The notes under the pieces are model-generated. The model was given only the letters and a program-made list of their open reading frames with translations. It ran no database searches and was not told where the DNA came from. Positions 1 through 8,326 of a stretch of DNA of 15,772 nucleotides are shown here, one piece after another (the stretch's first letter is position 1; the number at the start of each line of letters is the position of its first letter). This DNA comes from an uncultured Fidelibacterota bacterium (lineage in GTDB: Bacteria; Fidelibacterota; Marinisomatia; Marinisomatales; UBA8229): contig CAJXJG010000020.1 of NCBI GenBank assembly GCA_913054425.1, positions 1-15,772 of the forward strand. The letters are read 5' to 3'. The position numbers and the translations under genes are program-made.

Positions 1-41
1 TGAAAATCCTTGTGTCGGCAGTTCGATTCTGTCCCGAGCCA
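1..41 (+). tRNA. tRNA-Phe(GAA), 3' part only
   Basis: The window opens inside a tRNA. Reading from base 1: U33, anticodon GAA (2-4), A37-A38, anticodon-stem 3' strand TCCTT (7-11), five-base variable loop GTGTC (12-16), T stem GGCAG/CTGTC (17-21 and 29-33, one G-U pair), T loop TTCGATT (22-28), acceptor 3' strand CCGAGCC (34-40) and discriminator A41. The TGAAAATCC...GTGTC stretch closely resembles tRNA-Phe of other bacteria. The short variable loop rules out Ser, Leu and Tyr. The 3' CCA is not encoded (the sequence reads ACAG), so CCA would be added after transcription. The 5' half lies outside the window. Confidence 0.9.
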
Positions 42-59
42 CAGACGAATCCTCATTGA

Positions 60-84
60 GAAACCCCTCTTTTTGAGGGGTTTC
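60..84 (+). terminator. hairpin terminator after tRNA-Phe
   Basis: A perfect 10-bp stem (GAAACCCCTC at 60-69, GAGGGGTTTC at 75-84) encloses a TTTTT loop. It starts 18 bases after the tRNA end. The descending arm ends in TTTC followed by TTG, so the T tract is short but the stem is strong. It most likely ends the tRNA transcript and insulates the nuclease operon from it. Confidence 0.8.
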
Positions 85-126
85 TTGTCAGAGATAGTTG
101 GTATATGAACGGTAGTTGAAACAGTC

Positions 127-155
127 TTAATTGACAATAATAAAATCTGTATACT
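127..155 (+). promoter_or_regulatory. candidate promoter for the nuclease operon
   Basis: The leader between the tRNA terminator and the first gene (85-262) holds no gene. It contains a good -10-like hexamer TATACT (150-155), preceded directly by TG. A weak -35-like TTAATT (127-132) sits 17 bases upstream. A perfect TTGACA (131-136) is also present, but only 13 bases from TATACT, which is too short for a standard sigma-70 promoter. TATAAT at 169-174 is another possible -10 with no clear -35 partner. I found no Bacteroidetes-type TAnnTTTG element here. A start in this region would leave a leader of about 80-110 bases. Confidence 0.25.
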
Positions 156-262
156 ACCTTACATTATTTATAATTGATTCGATTCAAATAATTATTACGT
201 CTATATCTTTTTATCCATAATTTCGCCATTCAGATATTTAAACTAATAGGGAGTCATTTGTT

Positions 263-2974
263 ATGAATAAACTGTTAAGCGTCATATTAGCTGTGTCAAT
301 TTCTTCAGGTCAATCTACAGGTGTAACCCAACTCGGTGTCCCTTCTCAAAATAGTATAGACAATTCACCGTTAACGGTTACATCTATTTATGATATTCAA
401 ATTGCCTCTACTGCAGGAAGCGGGGATGATTGTTATTCATCTTCCTATGATGGCCAAACCGTTACTGTTTCTGCAACTGTAACTGGTGCTGAAAACGGAA
501 AATACTACATTAAAGACAAAGATGGTGCGTGGAACGGAGTTTATGTCTACAGCAGTTCTCAGTCACCTGCCGTTGGGGACTCTGTTGAGATTACAGCTGA
601 AGTTGATGAATACTATGGTTTAACCGAATTAAAGAATGTGTCTGCATATTCTACAATCTCTTCAGGTGGTACAGTAACGCCAACAGATATTTCTACCGGG
701 GATTTAACCGGCGGTTGTTCTGCAACAGGTGAACAATGGGAAGGTGTTTTGGTAAAGCTTACTAATGTAACCGTAACCGCTGTACCCGATAATAACAATC
801 AGTGGTACGTGAATGACGGCTCTGGGGCGTGCCAAATTGATGATGGAATGTTTCAGTATACACCCACAAGCGGGCAAACATTTGATTTAATAGTCGGCAT
901 CGTAGACTATGGTTATAGTGAATATGGGGTTAATCCCAGATCGGGGGATGATATTGTTCAAAATGCAAATGCACCGGTTGTAGCGGAACCAACCATCACC
1001 CCAGCGGAACCCACAAGCGATGACGCCGTTTCCATTAGCGTAAAAGTATCCTATGGCTCAGCCATCTCATCTGTTGTATTAGATTATACCGTAAGTGACG
1101 GAACCAGTGGTCAATTATCAATGACTGCATCAGGTGATACCTATTCTGCTTCAATTTCCGCACAGGCGGCATGGACCTCTGTTAAATTTACCATTACAGC
1201 CACGGCTGGAAACGGAACAAGCACCAAATCACAGGAATATACCTATTCTGTCAGCGGAGCAAGTGTACCGGATGTGTTTATCAGCGAGTATGCGGAAGGG
1301 TCCAGTAATAATAAATATCTGGAAATCTATAACGGAACTAGTGCAGCTATCGATATGAGTCTGTTTTCGTTGTCAACTTGTAGTAACGGTTGTGATGCAA
1401 CCGGAGAATTTGATTATCCCAATAATGTTGAATTTTCTTCAGGTACTCAGCTTGCAAGTGGAGATGTATATATTATTCATCACGGAAGTGCAGACCAAAC
1501 AATAAAAGATCAAGGGGATCAAACTTTTACATACTTAAGCAATGGGGATGATATTATGGCGCTGACTCTTGCAGGAGCAACAGCCAGCAGTTATACAATT
1601 GTTGATATTATTGGAGAGATGGGGGACGACCCTGGTTCAGGCTGGGCGGTTGCCGGTGTAGATAACGCAACAAAAGATCACACTCTGGTGCGGAAAGCAT
1701 CTGTTACATCAGGAAATACAAACTGGACAGCATCTGCTGGTACAAGTGCCGATGATTCTGAATGGATAGTTTATGATAAAGATACATGGGATTATATTGG
1801 TAGTCACAGCCAGAATGTAAATGCATTTTCGGTATCAGTTACAACTGTTAGCCCCGATTTCATTGCAGACAATACAGAAATAGAGATAAAAGCAGAATTG
1901 GTCCCGAACACAGGATCTATTGCAAGTGCCACAATTCATTATGGGACGGGCACCACTATGTTAAATACAACTGCAATGTATTTGGAATCAGGGGATACCT
2001 GGGTTGGAACCATCCCAGCTCAAGATGGAAATTCCGTGCTTCAATTTAAAGTGGCTGCCAAAGATGACTCTGGGAATGAAAGTTCATCTACGGCCCAGAG
2101 TGTCTTAGTTGCAAGCTCAACCCCTAATGATATAAGTGATATTCATTCGAACTTGGAGGAGGGAAAGATTGTGACAATTCAGGGAATAGTTACAATCGGT
2201 TCTGGACTGCTTACCACTTCAACGACAAAAGCCTATATACAAGACGGATCCGGTAGAGGGCTGAATTTGTTTGACTCGGCTCTAATTGATCTGAAAAGGG
2301 GGGACGAATTACGGGTTGTGGGATACGTAGAAAAATATTATTCTACGGTAGAAGTGATAGATTTTGCCTTTGAAACCCTTTCTACAGGTAAGACCTTACC
2401 CACCCCAATCCAAGTAACCACATCTGACGCAAATTCCTCTGATTGGGAAGGAACCCTCATTTCTTTACGTGGCTATATTTCGGCGATCGACAGTATAAGC
2501 ACTAGTGGTGCAAAACTAACGATTGATGATAATAGCGGCCCGACCTATGTGATGATCTGGAACTCTACCGGATTAAACGGATTTGACTATTCTGTGGGAA
2601 AATATATGAAATTTACAGGTGTGGGAAGCCAGTATGGTGAAAACTATCAGTTGTTAGTGGCATACGAGGATGATCTTGTATTAAGTATTCATGATACGGG
2701 AACAATACCAAATCAGTTTATTCTCCACCCGGCATATCCGAATCCCTTTAATCCCACTACTACTATTTCTTACTCAATGGATATAGCAGGAATGGTTGAT
2801 TTGGAGGTGCATGATGTCAGTGGAAGGATTGTCTTCTCAATTAAACAGAACTTCGTCCCGGCAGGAACTCATCAGACCGTTTGGAATGCTTCCTCATTGG
2901 CATCCGGGATTTATTTCATTCGCCTTAGGCATAATGCGAATTATGCTATTCAAAAGGTGATGATGCTTAAATAA
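263..2974 (+). CDS. secreted OB-fold / lamin-tail-domain protein with C-terminal sorting domain
   Basis: No enzyme domain was recognised in this 903-residue exported protein. A signal peptide (1-16) ends in Gly-Gln. Residues 42-233 resemble the OB-fold-like domain found beside secreted nucleases. An Ig-like segment (about 236-330) follows, then a lamin-tail domain (335-515, opening VFISEYAEGSSNNKYLEIYN), a second Ig-like segment (520-615), a second OB-like domain (622-807) and a sorting domain from 814 (AYPNPFNPTTTISY ... SGIYFIRL, ending in Lys). LTD plus OB is the non-catalytic part of ExeM/NucH-type nucleases, but the EEP nuclease domain is missing. It may hold nucleic acid at the surface or scaffold the operon's nucleases (inference). 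The start is supported by GGGAG nine bases upstream. First gene of the operon. Confidence 0.8.
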   Translation: MNKLLSVILAVSISSGQSTGVTQLGVPSQNSIDNSPLTVTSIYDIQIASTAGSGDDCYSSSYDGQTVTVSATVTGAENGKYYIKDKDGAWNGVYVYSSSQSPAVGDSVEITAEVDEYYGLTELKNVSAYSTISSGGTVTPTDISTGDLTGGCSATGEQWEGVLVKLTNVTVTAVPDNNNQWYVNDGSGACQIDDGMFQYTPTSGQTFDLIVGIVDYGYSEYGVNPRSGDDIVQNANAPVVAEPTITPAEPTSDDAVSISVKVSYGSAISSVVLDYTVSDGTSGQLSMTASGDTYSASISAQAAWTSVKFTITATAGNGTSTKSQEYTYSVSGASVPDVFISEYAEGSSNNKYLEIYNGTSAAIDMSLFSLSTCSNGCDATGEFDYPNNVEFSSGTQLASGDVYIIHHGSADQTIKDQGDQTFTYLSNGDDIMALTLAGATASSYTIVDIIGEMGDDPGSGWAVAGVDNATKDHTLVRKASVTSGNTNWTASAGTSADDSEWIVYDKDTWDYIGSHSQNVNAFSVSVTTVSPDFIADNTEIEIKAELVPNTGSIASATIHYGTGTTMLNTTAMYLESGDTWVGTIPAQDGNSVLQFKVAAKDDSGNESSSTAQSVLVASSTPNDISDIHSNLEEGKIVTIQGIVTIGSGLLTTSTTKAYIQDGSGRGLNLFDSALIDLKRGDELRVVGYVEKYYSTVEVIDFAFETLSTGKTLPTPIQVTTSDANSSDWEGTLISLRGYISAIDSISTSGAKLTIDDNSGPTYVMIWNSTGLNGFDYSVGKYMKFTGVGSQYGENYQLLVAYEDDLVLSIHDTGTIPNQFILHPAYPNPFNPTTTISYSMDIAGMVDLEVHDVSGRIVFSIKQNFVPAGTHQTVWNASSLASGIYFIRLRHNANYAIQKVMMLK

Positions 2975-2995
2975 TAACCGAAAGCTCTACGTTAA

Positions 2996-4981
2996 ATGAA
3001 TTATTTAAAGGGGCTCATATATTTGAGCCCTATCTTCTTATTGGCTGAATTAGATCATCTGATCTTATCAGAACTTGTATTGACGCCTAATGACGGCGAA
3101 TATGTCATAATAACAAACCCCACAGATAAAGATGTAGATTTGTCAAATTATTATTTAACTGATGGAACAGATGTTTCAAATGGGAAGGCTTACTATAAAT
3201 TACCAGGAGGATCAGATTATTGGAGTGGTGCAGGTACAGATTTTATCTGCAGGTTTCCAGACGGATACACTCTATCAGCAGGATCATCTGTGATTCTTTC
3301 GCTCCGGGACAGTCTTAGATTTACCCAGACTTATGGTACAGTTGCTGATTTAACTCTGAATGAAAATATGCTAAATGCAGTTAACGGAGTCGATTCAAAA
3401 GGAAATGATGGTGCACCCAAGTTAGATAATACAAGTGAAACGCTGATCCTTTTTTATTGGGATGGTACAACTTCGGTTATAAAGGATGTTGATTACTTGC
3501 TTTGGGGCGGAAATCCTTATGCTTTAGATAAATCAAGTGTCAATGGTTATTCGTCAGATACTCCTGTATCAAACCAATCGTTCTTTCAAGCCCACCTCAC
3601 TGATGAAAAACTGGTTCGAACTAATGGTGAAGGGTCTGAAACACAGTCTGGTGGAAACGGAATAACCGGTCATGATGAAACCAGTGAACCTCTTTCAGAT
3701 ACTTGGAAAATAGTTCCTGCCATCTCTTCTAAACCAATAATTTCAAATATCACCGTTACACCTGCTGCACCAGACACTGAAAGTGAAATGACATTTACGG
3801 CAACAGTGACTGACGAAGACGGTTTGGCAAAGGTGAGGTTAATTACTATTTTTAAAACCGATTCTACCCGACACACGATGAATTCCGTAAACGGGACGGA
3901 ATATACTTTTAATATGTCAGCAACCGGGGAGGTAGGTACACTGTATTATTATGTTTATGCAGAGGATAATAAGGGGGTGGCTGATTCTACAAACTATAGT
4001 TCTTTATCTATATCCCAACCTACCATGGAATTATCCATTAAAGCCTTATTAGATGACTTGGACAATTATGTAGGGAAAACAATTGAAATAGATGGCGTTA
4101 TCACTATAGCAGCAGGAAAGCTCCGGACGAATTTTACCGAAGCCTACCTTCAGGATGAATCAGAACGGGGAATTATTTTGTATAACGCGTCTCTGGATAC
4201 TTCATTTAAGCGGGCGGATTCAGTACGGGTTACGGCAGAAGTGGACGAATTCGATGGTAAACCTGAATTGATATACAGCAATATTACGGTATTAAAAGAA
4301 AATGCTGTGATTCCTGTTGTAGAGTTATCTATTGCCGATTTCAATTCTTTGGATTATACATACACTTTTGTAAAGGTGTGGGGGAAAATAATTTCACGTT
4401 CAGAACCAGCCGGAACAAATACGGGAGCAAATATCAGTTTACAGGATGCTTCGGGAGAGGTGACAACGGTACGGATTTGGAACTCAACCAATATATTATA
4501 TAACGACAACTTTGAGATTGTAAACCCAACACTGGATTCTCTTCTGCAGGTTGGGGCCATAATTGAAGTGGCCGGCATTGGAGGTGAATATAGTGGTGCA
4601 ACCCAGTTGGCGCTGGCATATAGGGAAGATATTAATGAAAAATTAGAGGGAGAATCCGGTGATTTTAGGGCTATCCTGAATGTAGCTCCCTATCCCTTCG
4701 TCCCCCAAATAGGGGAAGTTATTGCCTATTCCTACAGTTTTCCGGCAAACGGGCGCATAAAACTTAGGGTTTTTGATTTAGCAGGCCGGCTGATTACCAC
4801 CTTGTATGATGAATACAGGGGCATTTCCTTTTACAAGGAAGCAACTTGGTCTGGGAGAGATCATTTAAACCGCCTTGTTCCACCTGGAACCTATATTATT
4901 CATCTGGATGTTAAGGATTCAGTCACCGGAAAACACTACCATGATATGGCTCCAGTGGTTATAGGTATCTACGGGAATTAA
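2996..4981 (+). CDS. exported lamin-tail / OB-fold protein with FlgD-like C-terminus
   Basis: 661 residues, likely exported through a short hydrophobic N-terminus (1-18). A lamin-tail domain starts almost at once (about 22-185, LSELVLTPNDGEYVIITNP). An Ig-like segment (245-342) and an OB-like region (343-550) follow. The OB-like region is clearly paralogous to the second one of the upstream gene: both carry VRIWNST or VMIWNST, A-Y-L/I-Q-D, and a G-G/S-x-Y ... L-x-x-A-Y-R/E-x-D block. Residues 560-661 resemble the FlgD Ig-like fold (RVFDLAGRLI ... VPPGTYIIHL) and end in IGIYGN rather than the Lys-terminated end of its neighbour, so its surface sorting may differ. No catalytic motif was found. 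It lies 21 bases after the previous gene and has no clear Shine-Dalgarno site. Probably an accessory nucleic-acid- or surface-binding partner (inference). Confidence 0.75.
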   Translation: MNYLKGLIYLSPIFLLAELDHLILSELVLTPNDGEYVIITNPTDKDVDLSNYYLTDGTDVSNGKAYYKLPGGSDYWSGAGTDFICRFPDGYTLSAGSSVILSLRDSLRFTQTYGTVADLTLNENMLNAVNGVDSKGNDGAPKLDNTSETLILFYWDGTTSVIKDVDYLLWGGNPYALDKSSVNGYSSDTPVSNQSFFQAHLTDEKLVRTNGEGSETQSGGNGITGHDETSEPLSDTWKIVPAISSKPIISNITVTPAAPDTESEMTFTATVTDEDGLAKVRLITIFKTDSTRHTMNSVNGTEYTFNMSATGEVGTLYYYVYAEDNKGVADSTNYSSLSISQPTMELSIKALLDDLDNYVGKTIEIDGVITIAAGKLRTNFTEAYLQDESERGIILYNASLDTSFKRADSVRVTAEVDEFDGKPELIYSNITVLKENAVIPVVELSIADFNSLDYTYTFVKVWGKIISRSEPAGTNTGANISLQDASGEVTTVRIWNSTNILYNDNFEIVNPTLDSLLQVGAIIEVAGIGGEYSGATQLALAYREDINEKLEGESGDFRAILNVAPYPFVPQIGEVIAYSYSFPANGRIKLRVFDLAGRLITTLYDEYRGISFYKEATWSGRDHLNRLVPPGTYIIHLDVKDSVTGKHYHDMAPVVIGIYGN

Positions 4982-4985
4982 GAAA

Positions 4986-5870
4986 ATGAAAAAGATTCTC
5001 CTTATACTGATTTCAATTTCAATCGCGCTGGGTCAGGTGACAACAGAGCATCTACTTTCAGGGTCCCCATCCCTGTCTCTGGCTGGCAGCGATATTGCTA
5101 GGCCTGCTAATGCTTGGTCGTTGTTTGTGAACCCTGCAGGCCTAGCAGAAAAACGTGTAAATAGCGCTGTTATGGGGACAGAATCCTTATATGGAATGCC
5201 TTACTTCACTTATATGTTATCCGGGATTCAGTTTGATCTCCCCCTAATGCGAAACGTAGGGCTGTCCGTAGAAAATCTTTCCACAGGCTATAAGGGAAAT
5301 TTCCTCTCCCGGGAAATCGCCGTGGGATTTAGTCAGGGATTAACCCTTCAGGCGGATCGGAACAGCACACTCTTATTCGGTTATAGTATAAAAGCCTATT
5401 CTGTAGGTTATGGACAATCAGCCGGGATAAGCGGTGACGGATCAGACGGCCGATCCCTTGGAAACCACAATACCATCGGGCTGGATGTTGGCGTTTTGGC
5501 CACCTTAAGGGAACGCATCCGGTTTGGCGCAAAGGTCACTAATATCAATCATCCTCAAATGGGGAAAGCGAATACAGCAGTTTATTTGCCAAGACGGCTA
5601 CAGATGGGCTTAGCGTACTCACCCTATGATCTTGTATGGACCACTGCAGCATTAACGCATTCGGCGGGACACAATACGCAAATTAATGCAGGTCTAACTT
5701 ATGAAATATTACAGGGAGTGATTCTTAGTTCCGGTGTACAAAGCAATCCAAACCGGTTTGCTACAGGCTTTAGTTACACATGGGAATTTATCAGCTTTAA
5801 TTACGGGCTAATTACCCATCCTGTTCTTCCCGTATCCCATCAGGTATCAATTGAAATTAGGCGTCGATGA
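4986..5870 (+). CDS. PorV/PorQ-family outer-membrane protein
   Basis: 294 residues with a signal peptide ending ALGQ (Gln17). The mature start has the family pattern: a Leu/Gly-rich stretch with SLAGSDIA, then WSLFVNPAGLAEK, the conserved NPAGLA block after the first strand. The remainder is alternating amphipathic strands expected of a barrel, ending VSIEIRRR. In type IX secretion, PorV is the outer-membrane shuttle that takes cargo with C-terminal sorting domains from the translocon. Relatives in FCB bacteria are numerous and not all do this. Here it sits four bases after two LTD/OB proteins and overlaps the next gene by four bases (ATGA), so translational coupling is likely. A role in exporting or anchoring the operon's own secreted proteins is inference. 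Confidence 0.8.
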   Translation: MKKILLILISISIALGQVTTEHLLSGSPSLSLAGSDIARPANAWSLFVNPAGLAEKRVNSAVMGTESLYGMPYFTYMLSGIQFDLPLMRNVGLSVENLSTGYKGNFLSREIAVGFSQGLTLQADRNSTLLFGYSIKAYSVGYGQSAGISGDGSDGRSLGNHNTIGLDVGVLATLRERIRFGAKVTNINHPQMGKANTAVYLPRRLQMGLAYSPYDLVWTTAALTHSAGHNTQINAGLTYEILQGVILSSGVQSNPNRFATGFSYTWEFISFNYGLITHPVLPVSHQVSIEIRRR

Positions 5871-8326
5871 AATACTTTTTTCTCCTAATTAGCTTTCCCC
5901 TACTTTTTGGTCAGAAACTGTCCGTCAATACGGCAACACTTGAAGATATTCACTCCCTTCCTCTTTCCGTTGACCAAGCTGATAACCTTTATGAATATGT
6001 GACTTTTCAGGGCCCGGTAAAATCAATCTATGACTTAACAAATGCCAAAGGCATTACAGCTGAAACAATTCAAAAACTCCGTCCATTGATTACCCTTGAG
6101 GCAGATGAATCAGGACCGATGAATTTCAATCTCGATCGGCAGTCCCGCAAGCTTGAGAGCTGGACGGCAGAGGAGGGGGCAAATGAAGCATTGGTAGAGA
6201 TGTGGTTGGACCGCCTGGCTGAACCAAAAAACATTAATTCAGCTTCTTGGAATGATTTAATGGCCCTACAAAATGTTAGTCCGGTGGATGCTGTGGCAGT
6301 TTTAAAACGCCTCGATGAGGGGCTCATCACTTATCCAACGGCGCTCCGTGGATCAATTGGATTAAGTTATTGGGGATATAAGAATATAGTAGACTTTTTC
6401 ACCTATAAAGAAATTAATGATAATTCTCAGACACACTTCTGGTACAATTCAACTTATAAAACATTATCTTCAACTACATCATTCGATGAGGAAGTGGGTA
6501 CAACAAAGCCCTTGAGCCGTCATCCCGGAGATATGCACCATAAACTCATTGCTCGTTTCGGGAAAAATTGGAAAATGTCCTATGCAGTTCACCGTCAGAT
6601 GGGTGAAACACTTCCCGTAAAAACCATAGGAGGGATGGAAGTTCCTGATGGTAAATGGTCCCTGACCTATCGAAACTTAAATATTGCTGGCCTGCATTTT
6701 GACCGGATTGTTCTGGGAAATTTTTCAGCTACCATGGGCCAGGGAGTCGTATTTGAAAACACTGATTTCTTTTCCCCTCGCCGATCCGGTTATGGCTGGA
6801 GCCGTCGTGTACACGGTGTTTTCCCGGATATATCTAGGACACGGCAATATGCATTGCGGGGATTGGCATTTCAAGGGGGAACAGAATCAATAGATATAAT
6901 GGGATTTATCTCAAAAAACTCCCGTGATGCCATCCTGAACAGTACTGACAGTTCATTTGCCGCATTAATTACACTATACCCAAGAACCAACATAGGATTT
7001 AACGGGGAACTACCTATGCCAGTTCTGAATACGGTTGAGGAAATGACCTTAGGGGGGAATGTAAGATATATTCTACGGCCCGGGACATATATAGGCCTTT
7101 CGGCCTATGAAAGCCTTTATGATAGGCCATTAAGACCCGATATTGCCACAACGGTGATTTCAGATGCCAATGAGGGTAAATATTTAACTTCAATAGGAAA
7201 TATGGCAGATACAGAAATTGAGGCCATGTATTCTTCCTCTGGCGAATCCTTCCTTTGGAATAAGACTCAGTCATTCCGCCGTGTATTCGGTATGGATTTT
7301 TCCGCTGTAATCAGCAACATCGCGATTCAGGGCGAATACGGTATTTTAGATAAGGACGGCAGCATGTCATTGAATAAATCCGATCCCAGAGCTTTTTTTA
7401 TCAGTGGTTATGTTCAATTTAACAGTCTGAATATGTTAGTGGTATACCGGGATTATGATTTGGAATATGACAACCCTTATCAAAGGTCTTTTTCCAATTA
7501 TCAGCGGTATAAAGGGAGCATTTTTGAAGACACTTTCTACTTAGAAGACCCCGTTTACGGTTTTTTATATTCCGGACAGGCGCAGCCCCAGTCTGAAAAA
7601 GGAATATATGTTTTTACCCGGTACCAAGCCAACAAATCCCTGATATTGACAGCGGATTTTGATACCTGGACCCGGAATGCAGATAACGCTCGGTATTACC
7701 GGACAGTAGTGCGGGCGCAATTTCGCCCCGTGTTCAATTTTCGAGTTCACATACGACATAAATGGCAGAAACGGGGCGGTCTGAATGTACTGGATCCTTC
7801 AGCCTTTTATTCGCAGGAAACCATTATACGGTCCCAGCTTCGCCTCTCCCGGTATAATCAACTTGAACTGATGTGGATCAAATCATGGGTTGATTTTACT
7901 AGCAGGCGGCGGTTGTCTATTGACTTTGCAACTGGGGGAGAAGACCCATCTATGGTAGGCAGCGCCGGAACAGGCAGTGAGGGACTGGGATTTAAACTGA
8001 CCCATAATTTTAATACACGGTTGAAAGTAATGGGACAGGTTATGCTCTATAAGGGATTCATATGGAACTTTGAAGATACGGATTTCCGAGTGTTTGATAG
8101 TCAGACTGATGCCTTGCGTTATTGGGTGTCGGTGTTTTCAAGGCTGAATAATTACTGGGCCATACGTTTGAAATGGACTCTGGATACAGGACTCCCGATT
8201 ACAAATTACACATTTGAACCAGATGATCCCGCGAACCAATACCCCAATCAAAGGATAAGCTGGGCAACCATCACGGGACAACACTCAACATCAGATATCA
8301 GATTACAATTAGATTATGCATTTTAA
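5867..8326 (+). CDS. outer-membrane barrel protein with N-terminal helix-hairpin-helix (ComEA-like) repeats
   Basis: 819 residues. The signal peptide ends LLFGQ (Gln16). The mature N-terminus has two helix-hairpin-helix-type segments: 17-76 (LSVNTATLEDIHSLP ... GITAETIQKL) and about 121-175 (NINSASWNDLMALQNVSPVDA ... GLSYWGYKNI). Both follow the ComEA pattern N-x-N-x-A-[ST] ... L-x-x-L, known in DNA-uptake proteins to bind double-stranded DNA without sequence preference. From about 200 to the end the protein is rich in beta strands with many aromatic and Arg residues, includes LGNFSATMGQGVVF, and ends LQLDYAF. A terminal Phe is typical of outer-membrane barrels. FCB genomes contain such HhH-barrel proteins, usually without known function. 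In this operon, binding or guiding DNA at the outer membrane is plausible (inference). Confidence 0.75.
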   Translation: MKYFFLLISFPLLFGQKLSVNTATLEDIHSLPLSVDQADNLYEYVTFQGPVKSIYDLTNAKGITAETIQKLRPLITLEADESGPMNFNLDRQSRKLESWTAEEGANEALVEMWLDRLAEPKNINSASWNDLMALQNVSPVDAVAVLKRLDEGLITYPTALRGSIGLSYWGYKNIVDFFTYKEINDNSQTHFWYNSTYKTLSSTTSFDEEVGTTKPLSRHPGDMHHKLIARFGKNWKMSYAVHRQMGETLPVKTIGGMEVPDGKWSLTYRNLNIAGLHFDRIVLGNFSATMGQGVVFENTDFFSPRRSGYGWSRRVHGVFPDISRTRQYALRGLAFQGGTESIDIMGFISKNSRDAILNSTDSSFAALITLYPRTNIGFNGELPMPVLNTVEEMTLGGNVRYILRPGTYIGLSAYESLYDRPLRPDIATTVISDANEGKYLTSIGNMADTEIEAMYSSSGESFLWNKTQSFRRVFGMDFSAVISNIAIQGEYGILDKDGSMSLNKSDPRAFFISGYVQFNSLNMLVVYRDYDLEYDNPYQRSFSNYQRYKGSIFEDTFYLEDPVYGFLYSGQAQPQSEKGIYVFTRYQANKSLILTADFDTWTRNADNARYYRTVVRAQFRPVFNFRVHIRHKWQKRGGLNVLDPSAFYSQETIIRSQLRLSRYNQLELMWIKSWVDFTSRRRLSIDFATGGEDPSMVGSAGTGSEGLGFKLTHNFNTRLKVMGQVMLYKGFIWNFEDTDFRVFDSQTDALRYWVSVFSRLNNYWAIRLKWTLDTGLPITNYTFEPDDPANQYPNQRISWATITGQHSTSDIRLQLDYAF

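Noticed and set aside
131..155. TTGACA paired with TATACT as a sigma-70 promoter
   Set aside because: The spacer is only 13 bases, well short of 16-18. It is kept only as part of a low-confidence promoter region with the weaker TTAATT.
174..184. TTGATTCGATTC resembling the tRNA T-loop sequence, as a possible attachment-site repeat
   Set aside because: Only the eight bases TTCGATTC match. That is too short to be an att repeat and is expected by chance.
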